Shown: one piece after another, positions 5,828 to 6,970 of the stretch | Layout of the letters: each line of letters opens with the position of its first letter | Numbering within the stretch: the first letter of the stretch is position 1 | Assembly: GCA_003170575.1 (NCBI GenBank) | Contig: PMZB01000280.1 | Span: 1 to 6,970 of the forward strand | Origin: Chlamydiia bacterium | Lineage (GTDB): Bacteria; Chlamydiota; Chlamydiia; Chlamydiales; FEN-1388 | Direction: 5' to 3' | Length of the DNA: 6,970 nucleotides | Position numbers and translations under genes: made by a program | Notes under the pieces: model-generated | What the model was told of the DNA's origin: nothing | What the model saw: only the letters and a program-made list of their open reading frames with translations | The model's database searches: none

Positions 5828-6967
5828 AGGCGTTTCTTCCAAGGTCTTTAGAATTTGCAACACTTCCTCTGCCGTTGGTCGTTTCTCAGGGTCTGCATCG
5901 ATACATCTTGCAGCCAGGCGGTAGATTGTTTCGTGTTGAGGGTCAGCCTTGGATCTTTCTGAAAGTTTTGAACATAACTCTTTAGCCCTCGCCTCTGTAT
6001 TTTGCTTACGACGAAGAAGCGTGTCGGGGTTCTCTTCAGGAAACTCTTCTATTGCCCCCCTGAACGCACAATCTCCATCGGAAAGTAATTCATACATCAA
6101 GGAACCTAACGACCACATATCAAGTTTAGGGTTAACAGCAGGTTTTTCTTTCTGAAATATTTCAGGAGCCACATAGCCCTGCTCCCCCTGGAGCTTAACA
6201 CGTTTACCAATCCCCGTGGCATCTCCATAACCACAGAGCTGTACACGACCATCCTTAAACCTCAAGACATTACTTGGAATTATAGCAAGATGACATATCC
6301 CATTTTTATGGAGATCCTTGAGTTTGGCAGCAACTTGGGCAATTATGTTTATTTTTTCGTTAAATGGTAAAACAGTCCTGTTAGAAATGATGAGATTATA
6401 TAAATCCGTTTCCGCTAAATCAGTATGATATTTATATCTACACCGCCCATTTCTACGAAGAACTTTTACTTTTGTATAGGCTAGGAAAGAAGACACACGC
6501 TGAGAAAGCCTACGTATCAATGATGCTTCAACATCTACCCCCTTCTGATGCTGTCGAATCTCTTTTTTATCCAAGTGATCATCATCATGTGGACGCACAT
6601 TTATCCCTATCTCAGCTACAGAAGAAAAAGTAGTTGGTGTGACAACCAACACTTTTTTCACAACTTTTCGTAAACTCCATTCCAATTCATCTAAGACCAC
6701 ATGCATTCGCGGTGCTTTTTCAGGAGTAGTATATACTCGAATGGTATAGGGAAGTTTTGTCTCTTCTTTTCGGGCCATATGTACGTGATAACAAGATTTT
6801 TTTGCTGATTGTACCCAAGCAGGAAAGTGTTCTCGTGCAAATGTGCTAACTTTCTCAGCTTCATCTTGAGAAAGCTCAGATTTCAGCGCCTGATCCAGGT
6901 TGCGGAACAAGTCTTCAGACCCGAAATCGTGGACACTAGATTTAGAAGTTTGTGATACACTCTGCAT
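5825..6967 (-). CDS. Protein-kinase-like pseudokinase, paralogue of downstream kinase
   Basis: This 380-aa protein shares the whole layout of the downstream kinase: the MQSVSQ opening, the unrecognised N-terminal region (KVLVVTPTTFSSVAEIGIN at 105-123), and a kinase C-lobe. The fold is supported by GYVAPEIF at 264-271, D283 in DMWSLGSL, and R363 in EKRPTAEEVL. The catalytic machinery is gone. The glycine loop reads DELEWS at 93-98, the VAIK lysine position is V124, the catalytic loop is HLAIIPSN at 226-233 (Asp to Ala228, Lys to Ile230), and the metal site is GYG at 246-248. Helix-C E147 and N233 remain. It is therefore a likely pseudokinase, perhaps a scaffold or allosteric partner. The frame is intact, so it is not a decayed gene. 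The ATG at 6967 lies 3 nt from the window edge; its ribosome site is outside, and the start is supported by alignment with the paralogue. Confidence 0.85.
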   Translation of the reverse strand: MQSVSQTSKSSVHDFGSEDLFRNLDQALKSELSQDEAEKVSTFAREHFPAWVQSAKKSCYHVHMARKEETKLPYTIRVYTTPEKAPRMHVVLDELEWSLRKVVKKVLVVTPTTFSSVAEIGINVRPHDDDHLDKKEIRQHQKGVDVEASLIRRLSQRVSSFLAYTKVKVLRRNGRCRYKYHTDLAETDLYNLIISNRTVLPFNEKINIIAQVAAKLKDLHKNGICHLAIIPSNVLRFKDGRVQLCGYGDATGIGKRVKLQGEQGYVAPEIFQKEKPAVNPKLDMWSLGSLMYELLSDGDCAFRGAIEEFPEENPDTLLRRKQNTEARAKELCSKLSERSKADPQHETIYRLAARCIDADPEKRPTAEEVLQILKTLEETP

Positions 6968-6970
6968 TTT

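Noticed and set aside
5286..5985. Several plus-strand open frames of 64-81 codons opposite the kinase genes
   Set aside because: They are shadows of the minus-strand coding regions, which have clear protein-family motifs, and have no ribosome sites or motifs of their own.

Overview
The window reads as one strand-coherent transporter operon followed by a small accessory locus. It suggests a moderate-GC, host-associated bacterium. A polyamine ABC importer next to eukaryotic-like protein kinases, with an unrecognised small single-membrane-span protein between them, is a combination expected in environmental Chlamydiae (Waddlia, Simkania or Estrella-like). An intracellular gammaproteobacterium (Legionella or Coxiella-like) cannot be excluded. 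No rRNA, tRNA or other lineage marker is present, so this is inference only.

Layout. Bases 1-137 hold no identifiable gene; short open frames on both strands run off the left edge. An extended -10 promoter near 138-146 precedes a tightly packed potA-potB-potC-potD operon (186-4072, + strand). Each junction overlaps (8, 4 and 4 nt), so the ATPase, two permeases and binding protein are probably translationally coupled. Together they would form a spermidine/putrescine-type importer: PotD captures the substrate, PotB/PotC form the channel, and a PotA dimer drives transport. The PotD pocket departs from E. coli PotD at two aromatic positions.

After an 83-nt AT-rich gap with inverted repeats comes a 109-aa unrecognised protein (4156-4485, +) with one C-terminal membrane span and a Ser-rich tail. 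Its stop lies 4 nt from the stop of a convergent gene. On the minus strand, two paralogous kinase-fold genes lie in tandem 36 nt apart. The upstream copy (5825-6967) has lost the catalytic residues and looks like a pseudokinase. The downstream copy (4490-5788, GTG start) keeps the key Lys, Glu, Asp, Asn and metal-binding Asp but has atypical YED and DFE motifs. Both carry a shared N-terminal region I do not recognise. A kinase/pseudokinase pair made by duplication is the most interesting system here; a role as secreted effectors is plausible but not shown by the sequence.

A second oddity is that the sequence just after the potD stop and the sequence just after the pseudokinase stop are near-copies on opposite strands. 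They form imperfect inverted repeats around the small gene and the active-like kinase.
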